DNA of 64,000 nt from Anaerococcus jeddahensis (GTDB lineage: Bacteria > Bacillota > Clostridia > Tissierellales > Peptoniphilaceae). Under the pieces are notes generated by a model. It was not told the DNA's origin. It searched no databases and saw nothing but the letters and a program-made list of their open reading frames with translations. Position numbers and translations under genes: made by a program. Positions 52,050-61,096 of this stretch are shown here, piece by piece. Numbering within the stretch: the first letter of the stretch is position 1; every line of letters starts with the position of its first letter. Location: the NCBI RefSeq assembly GCF_001182725.1, contig NZ_CWHU01000005.1, forward strand, positions 806,001 to 870,000. The letters are read 5' to 3'.

Positions 52050-52722
52050 TTCTTTCATCTCCTACGATTTTTCCATCGACTATTGTAATAATACGATTTG
52101 TTTGTAAGGCTATTTCTTCGTCATGGGTAATTAGGATAATCGTCTGTTTTAAGCTTCTATTGAAATATTTGAAGATTTCTATAATTTCCTTAGAATTTTT
52201 CCTATCCAAATTACCTGTTGGTTCATCTGCTAGTATGATAGATGGATTGTAGATAAGACTTCTGGCTATGGCAACTCTTTGTTGCTGACCTCCTGAAAGT
52301 TCACTAGGAAAAGAGTCAAGTTTACTTTCTATACCCAGTTTTTTTACTATATCCGAGAATTCATCTTGATTGATTTTCCTTTTATCAAGTTTTAATGGAA
52401 GTTCTATATTGTGACGAACTGTTAAGTTGGGAATCAAATTATAAAATTGATAAATTAGTCCGACTTTCCTTCTCCTAAAAAGTGCTAATTCTTTTGATGT
52501 ATATTTTGAAATGTCATTGCCGTCTATAAATATTTTTCCAGAACTTGGATTGTCAACTCCACCCAACAAGTGAAGTAGAGTTGACTTGCCTGATCCACTT
52601 GGTCCAACAATTGCAATAAATTCTCCTTTTTCTATTTTTAAATTAACATCATCAATTGCCCTTACAACATTTTCTCCACTTCCATAAGTTTTTGATAAGT
52701 TTTCAGTTCTAACAATTTCCAT
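52042..52722 (-). CDS. ABC transporter ATPase (MacB/LolD type), copy B
   Basis: 226-aa ATPase: Walker A GPSGSGKST near residue 38, Q-loop YQFYNLIPNL near 91, signature LSGGQQQR near 143, Walker B ILADEPT near 165 and H-loop THDEEIAL near 200. It is nearly identical in its centre to copy A at 55409 but differs at the N-terminus (SGENVVRAIDDVNL). It overlaps the permease start by 8 bases. Confidence 0.95.
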   Translation of the reverse strand: MEIVRTENLSKTYGSGENVVRAIDDVNLKIEKGEFIAIVGPSGSGKSTLLHLLGGVDNPSSGKIFIDGNDISKYTSKELALFRRRKVGLIYQFYNLIPNLTVRHNIELPLKLDKRKINQDEFSDIVKKLGIESKLDSFPSELSGGQQQRVAIARSLIYNPSIILADEPTGNLDRKNSKEIIEIFKYFNRSLKQTIILITHDEEIALQTNRIITIVDGKIVGDERNE

Positions 52723-52769
52723 ATGTACCTCCCTCTTTTTGTCTCAATAATAAAGGGTTAAAATGACTT

Positions 52770-52927
52770 TTAAGTGACATTGTAAAATTTAATTTTAAAA
52801 ATCGCACCATCTTTTCCATTTTTTACAGATATATCTCCATTGTTTGCCTCAACAATTGATTTTGCCATGGCAAGTCCTATGCCAAAGCCCTTGAAGTCAG
52901 GACTTTTGTAAAATCTTACTAATATTC
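52770..52927 (-). pseudogene. 3' remnant of a duplicated histidine kinase gene
   Basis: In frame to the stop at 52770 this reads VRFYKSPDFKGFGIGLAMAK, then SIVEANNGDIS and FKIKFYNVT: the same C-terminal ATPase end as the intact kinase at 56142-57002 (RFYKTPDSNGFGIGLAMAK and FEIKFYNVT). No upstream kinase sequence is left; a stop and the FtsX gene follow. It sits exactly where the intact kinase sits relative to the ATPase in the other copy, so it marks a tandem duplication of the cassette followed by loss. Confidence 0.85.
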
Positions 52928-52944
52928 TTACTCATAAGTCCCTC

Positions 52945-55416
52945 CTAGTCAAATCCTCTTATCAAATCAATGGGATCGATCTTTAAAATATTTTGTAAAG
53001 TTGTCTTGTAAATTAAAATATTTATACCATAAATCAAAATTCCAAAAGCAAGGAAATATTTATATTCAAAATAAGGCAACAAAATTTTCATATCCAATGT
53101 TGGAGATATTTTTGCAATTACAAATAAAGCAGCAAAACTTACTATTAAAACTATTGCCAGTGATTTAATTTCTTCTAATATAAAATCTCTTGTATATATA
53201 TGTTTTAGTTCTTCCTCATCTATTCCACAAGAAATTAAAGATCCAATTTCTTTTTTCCTTGCCATTAAACTCAAATTAATGGAAGAATATCCATTAGTTA
53301 TATTTAAAATGAAAATTATACTTGCAATAGAAATTATCATAAGGCCAAAAGTTTTTACATCTTTCATGCGATTTGCCTCTACATCTTTGCTTGTAGTTAA
53401 ATTATAAGTTTCATTGTAGGCAATGGAAGAATCTAATCTCTCTTTAACTTCATTCTTTATATCGTCTAACTTATTTTCATCAACTTGCATTGATAGTTCA
53501 TAGGTGTTTCTTCTCAATTCATTGTTGTTTTTTAAATAATATTTATTCCATTCATCTAATAATTTAAAATATGTTTCAAAATCAACGTATAAATCCACAT
53601 AAAAAGGTAGTCTTCTTTGCCTAAAGTCCTTTGTGTCATCGATTAATTTATCTACTTTGATTGAATAATTGTAATCTTTTTTCTCTTCTGTTATAGAGTA
53701 ATTTAAACTATTTATGTTTTTAAAATATTTTGTTGTTTCTGATCCATCAATAGGTGCATTTGGATTGACTTGGACCCTATTTAATAGCAAAGCCTCTCCC
53801 TTTTTGCCACCTATTTTTTCAAAAGTTTGATCATCTAAGGCCGTAATAATTCCATCGAGATAAAAATCTTCGCCATTATCATAATATTTGCGGATTGTTT
53901 CATCTAAATCAAGAGACCTAAACTCATCTGAATAATTTTGATCCTTACTAAGGGAAATATATTTTTCAGTTGAAAGGAAGGCTCTGTGATTTTCTGTAGT
54001 CTTCATTATATCCTTTAAGACATTTGGAACTTCAGCTTCATTTGAATCAATTAGTATATTAATATTCGTATTGTAAGTGTAAGTATTCTTCACCCTATTG
54101 TACTTTGCCATAGAGAAAACTATCAAAAAAATTGATACAATTATCATTCCAATTGCAGAAATATATCTCTGAGAAGAAATAGTTTTTAAATTATTTATCT
54201 TTAATTCCTTCCAAATATCTTTATTCCTTTTTAGTTTTATATTTTTGTCACTAAAGTTGCCCTTTATACCATCAATTATATTTATCTTTGCGATTTTTTT
54301 AGCTGGAGCAAATATTGATATGAAAATTATAAAAAAGCAAATTAATAGAACTACAAGTGAAAGGCTTGGCGAAAATTCTATATACTTGTACTTTTCCTCT
54401 ACCTCTACAATCCTTTGAATTCCAAGATTGAGGAGGTTGATTCCTCCATATCCGAAAATATGTCCCAAAACTATTGGTAAAAATGAAATTTTTAATCCAT
54501 CTTTTAAAAGCAATTTATAAATTTGATAATCTGTTGAACCAATTGATTTGTACATTGAAATTTCTCTTATCTTTCTTAGACCCCAAACTGTAAAAATATT
54601 TTTTACAAAAAATATAAAAATGAGGATTGTAGCAAATATTAAAATAGAGTCTACAATCACCTGCCTATTTTGTTGTAAAAGACTTCCATCAACATTATAG
54701 TAATCTTTCATTATCTCGCTAAATGCAAGTTCTACTTTATCTTTATTCAAGGCAGATGCTATTTCTTTTTCTAAATTATCTTTATTACTATAGGCTTTTC
54801 TAAAATTATCAAATCTTACAAAGCTATTGGTTTTTTGACCCTTTCCTATGACAGTAGAAGCATAAAAAACCTTCATATTTTCATTGTAAAGATTTCTTGT
54901 GAGACCACTTATTACATATTCTTTGCTATCTTTTCTTATAAATTCTTCATCCTTAGTAACACTTGAAACTGCTTTTATTTGTTTTCCATCAACCAATCTA
55001 TTTCCAAATTCTACTTTTATCTTATCGCCAATTTTTAAATTTTCTTTTTTTGCAAGACTTTTTGGTATGGTAATTTCATTATCTTTTGTAGCAAAACTCC
55101 CCTCTTTTAACATACTATCTTCTAACATCTTGTTAAAACCCTGGTCTATGTAATTTACCACTAAGACATTTTGAGATAGCTTGGCAGAATTATTTTCTAC
55201 TGCAACTTCTCCTACTTCTTTAATATTATTTATTTCTTTTAATTTACTTGATTCACCAAAAACTGTATCAGAAATAATTTTAGCATCATAAATTGATCTA
55301 TTCCTAAAATGTTCATAATCAAACTTATTATTTACATATCCAAAGTAAACACAAAATGTAAAGAAAATTGCAGTTATAAAAAGTGAAAGTGAGATTGAGA
55401 GATTCTTCTTATTCAT
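52945..55416 (-). CDS. FtsX-like ABC permease, copy A
   Basis: About 823 aa with the same plan as copy B: one N-terminal helix (SISLSLFITAIFFTFCVYF), a large extracellular region, one FtsX core near 260-390 and a second near 690-815. It diverges from copy B far more than the ATPases diverge from each other. The start at 55416 (MNKKNLSI) lies within the end of the ATPase gene. Stop at 52945 is followed by AGGAGGG and a short 12-codon open frame. Confidence 0.85.
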   Translation of the reverse strand: MNKKNLSISLSLFITAIFFTFCVYFGYVNNKFDYEHFRNRSIYDAKIISDTVFGESSKLKEINNIKEVGEVAVENNSAKLSQNVLVVNYIDQGFNKMLEDSMLKEGSFATKDNEITIPKSLAKKENLKIGDKIKVEFGNRLVDGKQIKAVSSVTKDEEFIRKDSKEYVISGLTRNLYNENMKVFYASTVIGKGQKTNSFVRFDNFRKAYSNKDNLEKEIASALNKDKVELAFSEIMKDYYNVDGSLLQQNRQVIVDSILIFATILIFIFFVKNIFTVWGLRKIREISMYKSIGSTDYQIYKLLLKDGLKISFLPIVLGHIFGYGGINLLNLGIQRIVEVEEKYKYIEFSPSLSLVVLLICFFIIFISIFAPAKKIAKINIIDGIKGNFSDKNIKLKRNKDIWKELKINNLKTISSQRYISAIGMIIVSIFLIVFSMAKYNRVKNTYTYNTNINILIDSNEAEVPNVLKDIMKTTENHRAFLSTEKYISLSKDQNYSDEFRSLDLDETIRKYYDNGEDFYLDGIITALDDQTFEKIGGKKGEALLLNRVQVNPNAPIDGSETTKYFKNINSLNYSITEEKKDYNYSIKVDKLIDDTKDFRQRRLPFYVDLYVDFETYFKLLDEWNKYYLKNNNELRRNTYELSMQVDENKLDDIKNEVKERLDSSIAYNETYNLTTSKDVEANRMKDVKTFGLMIISIASIIFILNITNGYSSINLSLMARKKEIGSLISCGIDEEELKHIYTRDFILEEIKSLAIVLIVSFAALFVIAKISPTLDMKILLPYFEYKYFLAFGILIYGINILIYKTTLQNILKIDPIDLIRGFD

Positions 55417-56089
55417 TATTCTCATCTCCCACTATTTTCCCATCGACAATTGTTATTACCCTTTCTGCCTCTAGGGCTATAGACTCATCATGGGTGATTA
55501 CTATAATTGTCTGTTTTAAAGTCCTGTTAAAATATTTTAAAATTTCAATTATTTCTCTTGAATTCTCCCTGTCTAGGTTTCCCGTTGGTTCATCAGCGAG
55601 TACAAGAGACGGAGAATAGATAAGACTCCTTGCTATGGCAACCCTTTGTTGCTGGCCTCCTGATAGTTCACTTGGAAAAGAGTTAAGTTTACTTTCTATA
55701 CCCAATTTTTTAACTATATCTGAAAATTCATCTTGATTTGTTTTTCCTTTATCTAGTTTTAGTGGAAGTTCTATATTATGACGAACTGTTAAATTTGGAA
55801 TCAAATTATAAAACTGGTAAATTAGTCCAACTTTTCTTCTTCTAAAGTAGGCTAATTCCTTGGAAGAATACTTTGATATGTCGTTACCATCTATATAAAC
55901 CTTGCCATCATCTGGACTATCCACTCCTCCTATGATATGTAAAAGTGTTGATTTGCCAGACCCACTTGGTCCAACAATGGCGACAAATTCACCTCTTTCA
56001 ATTTCAAGGTTGACACCGTCTAAGGCAATAACCTTAGAATTGCCCTCACCGTATTCTTTTCTTAAATTTTCAACTTTTAATATTTCCAT
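55409..56089 (-). CDS. ABC transporter ATPase (MacB/LolD type), copy A
   Basis: 226 aa with Walker A GPSGSGKST near residue 38, signature LSGGQQQR near 143, Walker B VLADEPT and the H-loop THDESIAL. The stretch from FRRRKVGLIYQFYNL to the signature is almost the same as in copy B. It overlaps the permease start by 8 bases and lies 52 bases after the kinase gene. AAGGAGG precedes the ATG. Confidence 0.95.
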   Translation of the reverse strand: MEILKVENLRKEYGEGNSKVIALDGVNLEIERGEFVAIVGPSGSGKSTLLHIIGGVDSPDDGKVYIDGNDISKYSSKELAYFRRRKVGLIYQFYNLIPNLTVRHNIELPLKLDKGKTNQDEFSDIVKKLGIESKLNSFPSELSGGQQQRVAIARSLIYSPSLVLADEPTGNLDRENSREIIEILKYFNRTLKQTIIVITHDESIALEAERVITIVDGKIVGDENNE

Positions 56090-56141
56090 ACTTGCCTCCT
56101 TTTTCTTATGTCAAGGTAAGCATATAAAAGTAAAGTGATTT

Positions 56142-57002
56142 TTAGGTGACATTGTAAAATTTAATTTCAAATCTTGCACCCTCTTTAGTATTTGAAACAG
56201 AAATTTCTCCCTTGTTTTTTTCGACAATTGTCTTAGCCATAGCAAGGCCAATTCCAAAACCATTTGAATCAGGGGTTTTATAAAATCGTTTAAAGATTTT
56301 TTTCATATTCTCTTTTTCTATTCCTCCGCCATTATCTTCAATGATTAAGCTTGTATAGAGGGGATTTTTGTATGATGAAACCACGATTTTATCACAAATT
56401 GGTCTATTATCAGCATTCTTTATAATATTGATAAAAGCTTCTGCTATCCAATAAAAATCTCCACAAATACTATTTTCCTTTAAACTCTCTTCTATTTCTA
56501 CATTGGTAAATTTTTTAAAATTCAAACTATCCAAAGAATAATCTACTAACTCACCTAAATTAACTTGTTCTTTTTTCATAAGATTTTTGTTAGCATCAAG
56601 GCTTGATAGTTTAAGTAAAATATCTGATAGAGAATTTAATCTGATAGTTTGCCTTTTTAAAATTCCTATATCTTCAATATCTGGAAAATCTGGCTCCAAA
56701 TTTTCTATGGAAAAAAGCATAGATGTAATGGGAGTTTTTATTTGATGAGCGATGTCTTCTAGGTATTCTATTTGCTTTTCACTATTTTTTGTGCTTATCT
56801 CTTTGGCTTCTACTATTTCTATAAAAAGTTTGTAAATCTTATCTTCTAAAATCGAAAAATCATCTTGCTTCATTGGGATTTTATAGTCCTGATTTTTCAT
56901 ATTTTCTATCAGATCTATAAGCTCATTTATCCTATTTTTCTTTCTTTTTTCTAAAAAATAATAAAGAAGTCCCAGACTTATTATCCAAAATACATATATC
57001 AT
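56142..57002 (-). CDS. Intramembrane-sensing histidine kinase (BceS-like)
   Basis: 286 aa. Only one N-terminal hydrophobic segment (IYVFWIISLGLLYYFLE, residues 2-18) and no external sensor domain, which fits kinases that sense through a partner ABC permease. The H-box is DIAHQIKTPITSM near residue 90, the N-box-like segment AFINIIKNADN near 185 and the G boxes DNGGGI and GFGIGLAMAK near 225-255. It overlaps the response-regulator stop codon (TAATG) and is followed by the ABC pair. Confidence 0.9.
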   Translation of the reverse strand: MIYVFWIISLGLLYYFLEKRKKNRINELIDLIENMKNQDYKIPMKQDDFSILEDKIYKLFIEIVEAKEISTKNSEKQIEYLEDIAHQIKTPITSMLFSIENLEPDFPDIEDIGILKRQTIRLNSLSDILLKLSSLDANKNLMKKEQVNLGELVDYSLDSLNFKKFTNVEIEESLKENSICGDFYWIAEAFINIIKNADNRPICDKIVVSSYKNPLYTSLIIEDNGGGIEKENMKKIFKRFYKTPDSNGFGIGLAMAKTIVEKNKGEISVSNTKEGARFEIKFYNVT

Positions 57003-57652
57003 TAGTCCATCCTATAGCCAATTCCTCTAACAGTAGTGATAACTTCCCTATCAAGTTTTTCTCTAATTCTCTTAATAGTTGATGTGAGAGTATTGTCATT
57101 TACAAACCTATCCCTATCTTCCCAGAACATTTCTAAAAGTTGACATCTGGTATAAACTCTATGGGGATTTTTTATAAATAAGACTAGGATTTCATATTCT
57201 AGCGAAGTTAAATCTACTAGATTTCCCTTAAAATAAACTTTTGACTGATTTAAATCTATTTTTATATCCTTATAAGATATACTTTTATCTTGTGATATAG
57301 GTATTGTCCTTAAAACCGCATCAATTCTTGCCCTTAATATTGCAAGGGAAAATGGTTTAGTTAAATAGTCGTCTGCTCCTTGATCTAGAGATTCAATTAT
57401 AAAATCTTCATCATTTTTTACTGTTGTTACAATAACTCTTATGTCCTTATCTTTTAATTTTTCTATCAAATGTTGACCTTCTTTATCTGGTAGATTTATA
57501 TCAAGTAGTGCCACATCTATATCTACATTCATCTTATAGCTTGCTTCATAAAAAGATGATGCAATCTCTACCTCATAACCATTATTAAGCAAATACTTTT
57601 CCATTTGTAAAGCTATTTCTTTATTATCTTCTATGATCAAAATATTTTTCAT
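57002..57652 (-). CDS. OmpR/PhoB-family response regulator
   Basis: 216 aa. The receiver domain has the acidic pair IIEDN and the phospho-acceptor in VALLDINLPDKEG (about Asp47), K near 99 (LTKPFSLAIL), and an OmpR-type winged helix to the C-terminus (DLTSLEYEIL, VTTVRGIGYRMD). I start at MKNILIIED (57652), 7 bases after AAGGGAT; the longer frame adds five residues. With the kinase it would turn on the downstream ABC genes. Confidence 0.93.
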   Translation of the reverse strand: MKNILIIEDNKEIALQMEKYLLNNGYEVEIASSFYEASYKMNVDIDVALLDINLPDKEGQHLIEKLKDKDIRVIVTTVKNDEDFIIESLDQGADDYLTKPFSLAILRARIDAVLRTIPISQDKSISYKDIKIDLNQSKVYFKGNLVDLTSLEYEILVLFIKNPHRVYTRCQLLEMFWEDRDRFVNDNTLTSTIKRIREKLDREVITTVRGIGYRMD

Positions 57653-57758
57653 TTCTAATCCCTTCATTTTTAATTTTCAAAAATAACATTACTTTAAGTA
57701 TAGCATTATATTCTAAATTAAAAGAAATATTTTGGGATTAGTAAATTCGCTAATAAAT

Positions 57759-58982
57759 TCAAATGATTTTATGAAATTTATTAACTGACGGCAATTTTCT
57801 TATATTTTCATTTAATGCCCAAAATATATCAACTATAAGTATAATTAAGCTTCCAATAAATATGGCTTTTGAACTCGATAAATATTCTCCAAGATAACCT
57901 CCTAATAAGGCACCTATCGGAGCCATAAAAGTAGAAATACCTACCATAGCTCCCATAGCAGAACCGATTTTTTCACTTGGAACTATTATTTGAACCATAG
58001 TTTGAGCATAAACATTTACAAGACCAACAACAAACCGTCCAATCCCATACAAAGATACTGCTATTTTTATATTATTTTCAAAATTAGAAAAAAGGATCCA
58101 AGCAAAAGCTACAATCATCATTCCATAAATATATAATTTTCCTAAAGATATTTCTTTTAATTTTGGAAATCCAGCAAACAAAGACCCAAGTAAAAGACCT
58201 GCTCCCATTCCTGCAAGCATTAAACTATAAAATATTTCATTTTGTGCAAAAGCAGGTAAAACTGCACTTATTGATGTAGCTGAAAAGTTAATGAAAACAA
58301 TTCCAAAAACTAGGGCAAAAATTCTTGAATCTTTAAATAAATTAAGTCCATCTTTGAGAGATTTGAAGTGATTTTTTATTATATTTCCTTCAAATTTATC
58401 TTCTATTTTATTGGAATGGCTAAGTTTTTTTGATAAAAAACAAAATAAAATCCCTGTCAAAATAAAACTTATGGAATCAGCATAAAAAGCTGACATAAAA
58501 CCAAATATTGATATAATAAAACCTGCAAAGGTATCAAAAATTGCATTTGATCCTTGATAAGCCATAGTCATCAAAGAATTTCCTGTAACAAGTTCTTTTT
58601 CAGAAAAAATTTTTGGAAGTAGAGATATTTGACCTGGATAAACAAGTTGATTAATCAATGAAATTATTGGCATTATAATCATTATGTGATAGACACTTAA
58701 TTTCCCAAATTTATATAAAAATGGAATAATTAAAATTAAAACTGCTTGAAAAAATTGAGATAAAATCAAAAATTTTTTCATATTAATTTTATCCAAAATT
58801 GGACTTAATAATAATTGAACTATTGCTGTTGATGAGGTAAGAAAAAGAGTAATACCCGAATAAATTGTAGATCCACTCATTTTATAAACTAGAAGAGTCG
58901 ATGCAATAGCATAAAGGCTATCTCCAAAATTTGTTATTAGTCGTCCTAAAAGCAGGACATAAAAATCTTTGTTTTTAATCAT
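57759..58982 (-). CDS. Major facilitator superfamily transporter
   Basis: 407 aa with about 12 helices. GRLITNFGDSLYAIAS near residue 14 and the GIxxxxxQ-type loops are of the DHA/MFS_1 group typically exporting drugs or small molecules. AAGGAGA sits upstream with ATG codons at 58991 (too close) and 58982 (ten bases away); I prefer 58982. A 12-bp motif 17-28 bases before this start is repeated in front of the regulator gene. The substrate is unknown. Confidence 0.85.
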   Translation of the reverse strand: MIKNKDFYVLLLGRLITNFGDSLYAIASTLLVYKMSGSTIYSGITLFLTSSTAIVQLLLSPILDKINMKKFLILSQFFQAVLILIIPFLYKFGKLSVYHIMIIMPIISLINQLVYPGQISLLPKIFSEKELVTGNSLMTMAYQGSNAIFDTFAGFIISIFGFMSAFYADSISFILTGILFCFLSKKLSHSNKIEDKFEGNIIKNHFKSLKDGLNLFKDSRIFALVFGIVFINFSATSISAVLPAFAQNEIFYSLMLAGMGAGLLLGSLFAGFPKLKEISLGKLYIYGMMIVAFAWILFSNFENNIKIAVSLYGIGRFVVGLVNVYAQTMVQIIVPSEKIGSAMGAMVGISTFMAPIGALLGGYLGEYLSSSKAIFIGSLIILIVDIFWALNENIRKLPSVNKFHKII

Positions 58983-58998
58983 TTTTAACATTCTCCTT

Positions 58999-59010
58999 AT
59001 ATTTAACGTT
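58999..59010. promoter_or_regulatory. 12-bp motif before the MFS gene (copy 1)
   Basis: ATATTTAACGTT at 58999-59010 is the exact reverse complement of AACGTTAAATAT at 59560-59571 before the ArsR-like regulator gene. It is a likely operator shared by regulator and transporter. Confidence 0.5.
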
Positions 59011-59065
59011 TTAATTAATTTGACAGTTGTGTATTTTTTTACCAGTAAGGATTAACTTACTGGTT

Positions 59066-59494
59066 TTAAGATAATTTATAAATTTGTACTTGAAAACTTT
59101 CTTCAATATCTTCATCTTCACTATATTTTTTTATCAAATCATTTAAGTCTTTTTCAAATGATTCATAGGATTTGCCAGAAATTTTAAAAGAAAATACCTT
59201 CTCTTCTAAATTTTTATTAAATATTTCACTATTAGGAATAAAAGCCTTGGCTACTGGCAAAAAATATTTTTGAGTGATGCCATTTATAAGTTCCGTATCA
59301 ACAACTTCTATAATTTTATTTTGTTCAAGAATTTTTAAGTGGTAGTGAATTTTTGACCTGCTAACCCCAAGAGCATCTGATAAATCTTGAGCATTTTTTG
59401 GACTAGTTCCCAAAGTCATAATTATTTTAAGCCTTATAGGATCGCTTACAATATTAATTTCTTCCAGTGAATTTAAAATATGAACCTCTTTCAA
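59066..59494 (-). CDS. ArsR-like winged-helix transcriptional regulator
   Basis: 142 aa. SLEEINIVSDPIRLKIIMTLG opens an ArsR-type fold; the recognition helix region is DALGVSRSKIHYHLKILEQNKII near residue 41. It belongs to the HTH_20/ArsR-like family that usually has an effector-binding C-terminal half. The start is TTG at 59494: GGAGGTG is six bases upstream, and no ATG is well placed. It is 75 bases upstream of the MFS gene and the probable regulator of it. Confidence 0.85.
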   Translation of the reverse strand: MKEVHILNSLEEINIVSDPIRLKIIMTLGTSPKNAQDLSDALGVSRSKIHYHLKILEQNKIIEVVDTELINGITQKYFLPVAKAFIPNSEIFNKNLEEKVFSFKISGKSYESFEKDLNDLIKKYSEDEDIEESFQVQIYKLS

Positions 59495-59559
59495 AATACA
59501 CCTCCATATCTTATTTTCTTTATTGTAACTTAAATTTACTATACCGTCAAATAATTTTG

Positions 59560-59571
59560 AACGTTAAATAT
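59560..59571. promoter_or_regulatory. 12-bp motif before the regulator gene (copy 2)
   Basis: AACGTTAAATAT, the inverse of the motif before the MFS gene, about 66 bases upstream of the regulator start. Confidence 0.5.
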
Positions 59572-59584
59572 TTATAATCAAAAA

Positions 59585-59612
59585 ACTCTCAAAATTTAAA
59601 AATCCTGAGAGT
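59585..59612 (-). terminator. Intrinsic terminator after the membrane protein gene
   Basis: ACTCTCA and TGAGAGT form a 7-bp stem with TTTTTTGATT on the minus strand. Confidence 0.8.
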
Positions 59613-59640
59613 GTATAATTAAAATCAAAGTGAATTTTTA

Positions 59641-60210
59641 TTATTCTTTTTCTTTATATGTTTTTAAATTCATCAACACTTCTGTATGAGGTAAATATTT
59701 TATGGAAGCTGATACATTATCATAATCATTCCACTTCTCTTCTTCCTTGTCATAAGTTTTGGAATCTATTTCAAAAATTTTAATCTCGTTTTTATCATTA
59801 TATCCAGAAATTCTATAAAATATTGAGTATTCATAATTCATATCTTCTTCAAAACTTACATAATTAATTTTTAAGGATTTAGGCGACTTTAAATATTTAA
59901 AATCTAAAATTGGAGCTTTCAATAAATAAAAAAATCCAATCCCAGATAGTATCGCACAAATCCACCATATAATAATATATTTTTTTCCTTCCTTAAAATA
60001 AAAAGCAAATGCTAAGATAAGAGTTATTACAATAACAATAAATAAACGAAAAACACAATCACAAATAAAACCCATAATTCCCTCTTGATAATACCCAAAA
60101 GCATGGCTTAGAATCAGATAGAAGGAAGTTATTGAAATTAGTGCAAAAACTAAAAGAACAAAATCAATAAAAACTTTCCATTTAAAAGAAATTTCAGCCC
60201 TATTTTCCAT
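59641..60210 (-). CDS. Hypothetical membrane protein
   Basis: 189 aa; no family recognised. About three hydrophobic helices (residues 12-32, 48-70 and 78-97), then a soluble tail with DFKYLKSPKSLKINYVSF and YEYSIFYRI. AGGAGG precedes the ATG. No neighbours in the same direction on the promoter side. Confidence 0.6.
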   Translation of the reverse strand: MENRAEISFKWKVFIDFVLLVFALISITSFYLILSHAFGYYQEGIMGFICDCVFRLFIVIVITLILAFAFYFKEGKKYIIIWWICAILSGIGFFYLLKAPILDFKYLKSPKSLKINYVSFEEDMNYEYSIFYRISGYNDKNEIKIFEIDSKTYDKEEEKWNDYDNVSASIKYLPHTEVLMNLKTYKEKE

Positions 60211-60302
60211 TTTCTCCTCCTATAGAATATAATTTCAAAATATTTTCAAATTTATATTAAAATTTTATTAATATTTTGTTAATTTTTTATTTTAATAAGA
60301 AA

Positions 60303-60355
60303 GTCAAGTCCATAATATTGTGCTAATAAATTTTACACAACATTATGGACTTGAC
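60303..60355. mobile_element. 53-bp palindrome built from two IS256-like terminal repeats
   Basis: GTCAAGTCCATAAT (60303-60316) and ATTATGGACTTGAC (60342-60355) are perfect 14-bp inverted repeats. The right half (with the inner ATAAATTTTACACAAC) matches 28 of 31 bases of the IS right end at 48311-48341. Nothing lies between them but 25 bases. It is a MITE-like relic or two fused ends of the same IS family. Confidence 0.7.
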
Positions 60356-60412
60356 ATAAACTTAGACCTCTAAAAAAATATGTATATATTTATCTAAGTT
60401 AATTAATACTTA

Positions 60413-60912
60413 CTAAAGTATTTTTTCTGCAAGTAAAATTGTTCCGCCTAATATTTCTACTTCTTTGATAAGCTTAAAGCCATTCTTTTTCCAAAAAGCT
60501 TTTGACTGAGGATTTCCCTTGTCAATACCTAGGCGAACTTTTGCTTTCCCTATTTTTTTAACATAAACTAGAACACTTTCATTAATTTCAGAGCCGATAC
60601 CTTGACCTTGGTATAAAATATTTACCATAAAAAATCCAATAAAACAGGTTTCTTCGTCTGGATAGTCATCTAATATATCTAAAATAGCAACTAAAACTTC
60701 ATCTTCGAAAAATCCTAAATAATATTTATTATCTTCATTTACTCCTTCAGGTTTTAGGTAAAGGTCGCTTAGAATTTGTTCTCTACTTATCTTTGCTTGA
60801 CGTAATGATAATATAGCTTATTGCCTTGGCACAAACTGTATATGGTTTCAATATCATTTTCTGTAAGTTTTTCAACTTTATAAGTTTTACTCAAGTTTTT
60901 TATGGTTAACAT
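60413..60912 (-). pseudogene. GNAT-family acetyltransferase split by one frameshift
   Basis: From ATG at 60912 the frame reads MLTIKNLSKTYKVEKL, then IYSLCQGNKLYYHY and stops after about 43 codons. One frame over, the sequence resumes AKISREQILSDLYL and continues through YYLGFFEDEVLVAIL, the acetyl-CoA loop YQGQGIGSEINESV and KAFWKKNGFKLIKE to the stop at 60413. Removing one base near 60800 would restore a normal GNAT of about 166 aa. The 71-aa piece at 60413-60628 is only its end. Confidence 0.8.
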
Positions 60913-61096
60913 TTTTGTCACCTTGAATTCTTCCTCTTTAAATATCAATTATCTTATTTTCTATTCCAACAAACTTTCCAAGTGGTTTGAGTGATCAGTA
61001 TTGATAAATTTTAATATTTTAAGTAAGCGTCGTATGTGGGAATATATCCATAAGTATATTTCTTATGTTTTAAATTATCTCTAAATCTAAATTTAC

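Noticed and set aside
52892-52930. 12-codon ORF after AGGAGGG, following FtsX copy A
   Set aside because: It overlaps the kinase remnant out of frame; the ribosome binding site is probably a leftover from the duplicated cassette, not a gene.
59042-59063. CCAGTAAG/CTTACTGG hairpin after the ArsR-like gene
   Set aside because: The stem is perfect but the minus strand continues with an A-run rather than T, so I do not call it a terminator.
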